Assembly: GCA_020638055.1 (NCBI GenBank)
Contig: JACKJH010000005.1
Location: 62,001 to 126,000 of the forward strand
Direction: 5' to 3'
Source: Hyphomicrobiaceae bacterium
Lineage (GTDB): Bacteria; Pseudomonadota; Alphaproteobacteria; Rhizobiales; Hyphomicrobiaceae
DNA: 64,000 nt
Shown here: piece by piece, positions 61,046-64,000 of the stretch
Numbering within the stretch: the stretch's first letter is position 1
Layout of the letters: each line of letters opens with the position of its first letter
The notes under the pieces: generated by a model
Seen by the model: only the letters and a program-made list of their open reading frames with translations
The model's database searches: none
Told to the model about the DNA's origin: nothing
Program-made: the position numbers and the translations under genes

Positions 61046-61149
61046 CTAGAGCATTTTCCGACGAAGTGGACGCCGGTTCGTCGAAGAAAATGCGACCAAA
61101 CAAGAAACTAGAGCGCCAATCCGATTCCATCGGATCGAAATGCGCTCTG
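61046..61149 (+). repeat. Type A two-hairpin repeat, copy 8 (tandem array 1 of 3)
   Basis: CTAG-bounded on the left. Left hairpin CGACGAAGTGGACGCCGG; right hairpin ends GCGCTCT, directly joined to the next copy. Confidence 0.92.
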
Positions 61150-61251
61150 GAGCATTTTCCGACGAAGTGGATACCGGTTCCTCGAAGAAAATGCGACCAA
61201 ACCAAAAAGCTAGAGCGCTGATCCGGTTCCATCGGATCGAAATGCGCGCTG
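61150..61251 (+). repeat. Type A two-hairpin repeat, copy 9 (tandem array 2 of 3)
   Basis: Starts GGAGCATTTTCCGACGAAGT, carries TTCCTCGAAGAAAATGC instead of TTCGTCG, and has a linker with one extra A (AACCAAAAAGCTA). Right stem ends GCGCGCT. Confidence 0.9.
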
Positions 61252-61349
61252 GAGCATTTTCCGACGAAGTGGACGCCGGTTCGTCGAAGAAAATGCGACC
61301 AAAAAAGAAACTAGAGCGCCAATCCGATTCCATCAGATCGGCGCTCTAG
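61252..61349 (+). repeat. Type A two-hairpin repeat, copy 10 (tandem array 3 of 3)
   Basis: Starts GGAGCATTTTCCGACGAAGT, linker GACCAAAAAAGAAACTA, ends GCGCTCTAG. Lacks the AATGC next to the right stem (shortened form). Confidence 0.9.
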
Positions 61350-61684
61350 ACGGTGCATGCCGCAAGGCGTTGCAGTCGCATATGAGCATAAATGCGGACT
61401 TCTCAACAGCGGTGCGTTTCAGCAACAACTCGTACGCAAGCACGCCACCAGTGCTGAAAACTGGTGAAAGCTCCGTGCCTTGCATTGCTCGCGACCCGTG
61501 ACCTCCAGGACAGTTGTGAAATGCGAATCGATTCTGCTGCTTCGCTCACGCGCCTCCAGTCAGTGTATGTGCGGGCATTCGGGTAGCACCACGCTAGCGC
61601 ATGAAAAAGCTAGCGGCGTGAAACTGAAACGGGCGGAGCGCATCACGCGTCACTTGAGCCAGTTATTTCGAGATAGGTTTTGGA
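61350..61684. other. Intergenic region, 335 bp
   Basis: No gene supported. Presumably holds the promoter of the large EAL-domain gene. Confidence 0.45.
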
Positions 61685-64000
61685 ATGGCAACCGACACCA
61701 GCAAGTCAGGCATGGCACGAAAAACCGCAACCAAGCCTGCCAAACCAGCCACGAAGCGCGCCGCTGATGGATTCATCATGATGGCGATGGCAGTCGTCAC
61801 GCTGGCGCTATGCATCGGCTTGGTGACTCAAGTGGGAATGAGCTTCTGGCTTGCTGTTACCGTATCAGCAGCGTTCTACATGGGGCTTTTAACACTGCAC
61901 ACACTGGTTCGGCGGCACGACCAGTTGGACGACATGAAGTCCGAGATCGATCGCCTGACCAAGGAGGTTGCGCGGTTGCAGAACAGCGCCCCGTCGCCAC
62001 GGCCAGCCCCTAGCCCTGCCCCCAACGCATTTTCCGCACCAGAAGACCAATCCGCTATACCGCCTCGCGCCCTTGCACAATCTGCGGCGCCTGGCAGCGC
62101 ACGACCTGGTCGTGAAACTGCAGGCGTCACTGGTACACCTCAATACCAGCCGCCGCATCAGCCACCTCGCGCGGCAAGCGCTCCAGGCCCGAAACAGCCT
62201 GATCCTGCCCGCACTGCTGCACCTCCTGCGTCTTCTCCTGTCGCCAGGGCAGCTACGCCGCCCAATGCGCCTGTAGTGCGCGCGCCGAACACAAAGGCAC
62301 CATCGCCGCAGACGCCACCGAGCAGTTCTGGTTCAAGTGTTTCGGTTGGAGGAAAGCCAGACGGTGCGCCGGGCAATCTCAACGCATCGCAAGCGACAAC
62401 AACGCAGCGTGCAGGTAAGGCGGAAGAACAACCCAAACGCAAAGGCAGCATCTTCGGGAATGGCCTGAAACGCCTTCGCGGCAAGGCATCGGCTGAAGAA
62501 CCCGAAGAGCAGACAACGCATGACAACGCCACGCCACAGGCGGGCGCAAACCCCGAATTGAGCCAACCCAATGCGCCGGCCGCAACGGTTGACCATGCTT
62601 CGCCCGCTGGCAGCCCCGCGATCCAGCCGCCACCAACCAAGACGGCTGCTGTTCAAACTCCAGATCAAGGCCGCGCTCCCAGAAGTTTTGCGACAGGACG
62701 GGCGCGGGGTGAAAACGCACCAAACCAAAATCAACCGGCCATGCCGCCACGCCGTCCGGGCCAGGCAGAACAGAGCAAACCCCACCCAGAAGATGAGGCT
62801 TCGGCCGATTTTGCCTTTCGTCCCGGAGACGCGCGCGAAGCCACCGTTTCACCAAGCGAATCCGACGTTGAGATGATTCAAAGCCTGATCAAGAAGCTCG
62901 CCGACGAAGTCAACTCCGCCGACGCCAACAAGCTATCGGCAAACCGAAGCTCCGACGCCCTCCATGATGAGGCGCTGGACCGCTCCGTCGGCGCGTTGCG
63001 CCAGGCAGCCCGCAACATGCAGGAGCCGCCATTTACCGGTCCGGATACGGCCTCTGGAGACGCTTTCGCGCGCAAGAAGACCAAGCCAGATGCAACCAAC
63101 CGGATGACCGCAGAACATGCGGCAGCATCGAGAACGACACCGCCGGCTTCGTTCACCGATGCTCCCGGTATCACTGCCACGGGGCGCGAACCTGGCATCT
63201 CCTTGCCGGGAGGCAAGGCCGACAGCGGACCAGGCGGCGACGCGTTTGACATTGAAGCCGTCATGGCCCGCGCCAAACCAATCGCGACGATGACGTCCAT
63301 GCCTCCGCCATTGCCGCAGGCTCCAAACGCCATGGCACCCAATAAACCAAAAGATCAGACGGCCGCGCCTAGCATAAACACAGATAGGCATCAGCAATCT
63401 GCTTTACCTCTACCTGATCAAAATGATGCGGCGATGGAGGCCTCAGCACTCGATGATTTTTGGGACTATCCCGATGCCTCGTTCGAAGCGCCGCCACCCC
63501 AGGACACGACGCAACGCCGTTTGGCTCGTATTGCAAGCGCCATCGAGGAAGGTCGCATCGATATCCTGCTTGAACCGATCCTCGATCTTGAGCAGCAGCA
63601 GGCGCGCCACTACGAAGTAGGCGTGCGCCTGCGGGACCAGGACGGCCTGGAAATCGCGCCCGACGATCCCGAGGAAGCCGATCGGCCGAGTGGCGCGTTG
63701 CCCCTGCTCGACAGCCTGCGCCTGAAGCGCACCGCCCAGGTCGCGCGGCGGCTTGATGAACGCAAGAAATCCGGCAACGTATTTTCGAACTTCTCAGGTC
63801 AGTCGCTTACATCTGACAGCTTCCTTTCTACCTTCGCTGACGCTTATGACGCCCAGTCCCAGCTTGCAGGGCAACTTGTGCTGACGTTTTCTCAGGACGA
63901 TGCGCGCCGCTTTACCAACCCGCATTGGACGATGATTAACGAAATGCGCGGCCTGGGTTTTGGGTTCGCATTGCGCGCCGTGACCGACCTTGACATGGAC
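61685..64000 (+). CDS. Membrane-anchored protein with degenerate EAL domain (3' end outside window)
   Basis: An open frame of at least 772 codons from ATG 61685 to the window edge. Two membrane helices (about residues 30-50 and 53-75), a short coiled coil (77-101) and a long Pro/Ala/Gln-rich disordered stretch (about 105-580) lead to an EAL-like domain (from about 612). There EAL itself is altered (YEVGVRLRD), an asparagine is kept (FSNFSGQSL), but the EITE and DDFG acidic motifs are replaced (LTFSQDD; GFALRAVTD). The domain probably binds or senses rather than degrades cyclic-di-GMP. A large scaffold role at the membrane is inferred. Confidence 0.82.
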   Translation, partial: MATDTSKSGMARKTATKPAKPATKRAADGFIMMAMAVVTLALCIGLVTQVGMSFWLAVTVSAAFYMGLLTLHTLVRRHDQLDDMKSEIDRLTKEVARLQNSAPSPRPAPSPAPNAFSAPEDQSAIPPRALAQSAAPGSARPGRETAGVTGTPQYQPPHQPPRAASAPGPKQPDPARTAAPPASSPVARAATPPNAPVVRAPNTKAPSPQTPPSSSGSSVSVGGKPDGAPGNLNASQATTTQRAGKAEEQPKRKGSIFGNGLKRLRGKASAEEPEEQTTHDNATPQAGANPELSQPNAPAATVDHASPAGSPAIQPPPTKTAAVQTPDQGRAPRSFATGRARGENAPNQNQPAMPPRRPGQAEQSKPHPEDEASADFAFRPGDAREATVSPSESDVEMIQSLIKKLADEVNSADANKLSANRSSDALHDEALDRSVGALRQAARNMQEPPFTGPDTASGDAFARKKTKPDATNRMTAEHAAASRTTPPASFTDAPGITATGREPGISLPGGKADSGPGGDAFDIEAVMARAKPIATMTSMPPPLPQAPNAMAPNKPKDQTAAPSINTDRHQQSALPLPDQNDAAMEASALDDFWDYPDASFEAPPPQDTTQRRLARIASAIEEGRIDILLEPILDLEQQQARHYEVGVRLRDQDGLEIAPDDPEEADRPSGALPLLDSLRLKRTAQVARRLDERKKSGNVFSNFSGQSLTSDSFLSTFADAYDAQSQLAGQLVLTFSQDDARRFTNPHWTMINEMRGLGFGFALRAVTDLDMD

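Noticed and set aside
61046..61349. Tandem repeats as a possible CRISPR array
   Set aside because: Units are about 100 bp, abut without unique spacers and are the same as the dispersed type A repeats.

Overview
The window is a 64 kb piece of an alphaproteobacterial chromosome, most likely Hyphomicrobiales (Rhizobiales). Indicators are the RcdA-type DUF1465 and DUF1192 genes, ruvC-ruvA-ruvB, a CIRCE-controlled groESL pair, a zinc-free L31, a vitamin B12 uptake locus under a cobalamin riboswitch, a TPP riboswitch ahead of thiC, and many intergenic two-hairpin repeats that resemble the RIME elements described in rhizobia. Most of the DNA is ordinary, densely packed core and accessory genome. No tRNA, rRNA or CRISPR array was found.

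Layout: 1-6.6 kb is a MoxR / DUF58 / DUF4159 / membrane-protein operon, entered mid-gene. 7-11.3 kb holds an NAD-binding dehydrogenase relative, a zinc-PLC/DUF4332 fusion, a DUF3565 protein, a TetR regulator and a DUF302 protein. 11.5-14.6 kb is a TPP-riboswitch operon (membrane protein, YjbR-like protein, thiC). 14.6-15.7 kb is a small accessory patch: a zeta-toxin-like kinase with a 54-residue partner, an IS3-family fossil, and a 25-codon mini-ORF with a perfect 14-nt Shine-Dalgarno sequence and a terminator. 15.8-24.1 kb is rich in envelope genes (secreted proteins, OmpA-like, peptidoglycan binding, bactofilin, CorA, RlpA). 25.2-31.9 kb is the B12 uptake locus, with a patatin-like lipase coupled to its 3' end. 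32-37 kb carries a DUF302 protein, an MFS transporter, a phosphoesterase, a Nudix hydrolase and a GNAT enzyme.

37.2-39.7 kb is an arsenic resistance operon (arsR, two unrelated arsenate reductases, acr3) with a clear palindromic operator. 40-45.4 kb has ybgC, DUF808, ruvB, a membrane protein, ruvA and ruvC. 45.5-50.8 kb is a segment bounded by inverted copies of a 165-bp two-hairpin element; it contains small ORFs, an unrecognised 619-residue membrane protein and an MsbA-like ABC exporter. 51-54 kb has rpmE, rcdA, DUF1192 and a quinone oxidoreductase. 54.2 kb encodes a bactofilin fused to a cadherin/CSPG-like domain. 55-57.2 kb is groESL. 57.3-61 kb has ppk2 (with an FNR/FixK-type box upstream), an SDR-like protein and a class III aminotransferase. 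The window ends in a large membrane-anchored protein with a degenerate EAL domain.

Ten copies of one two-hairpin repeat (type A) lie between genes, three of them in tandem at 61.0-61.35 kb. Two further families (types C and D) share its layout but not its sequence. The best candidates for new biology are the bactofilin-cadherin fusion, the mini-ORF/IS fossil/kinase patch, the TPP operon with two genes of no known thiamine role, the segment bounded by type D repeats, and the degenerate EAL protein. All function calls come from reading the sequence; no database search was possible.
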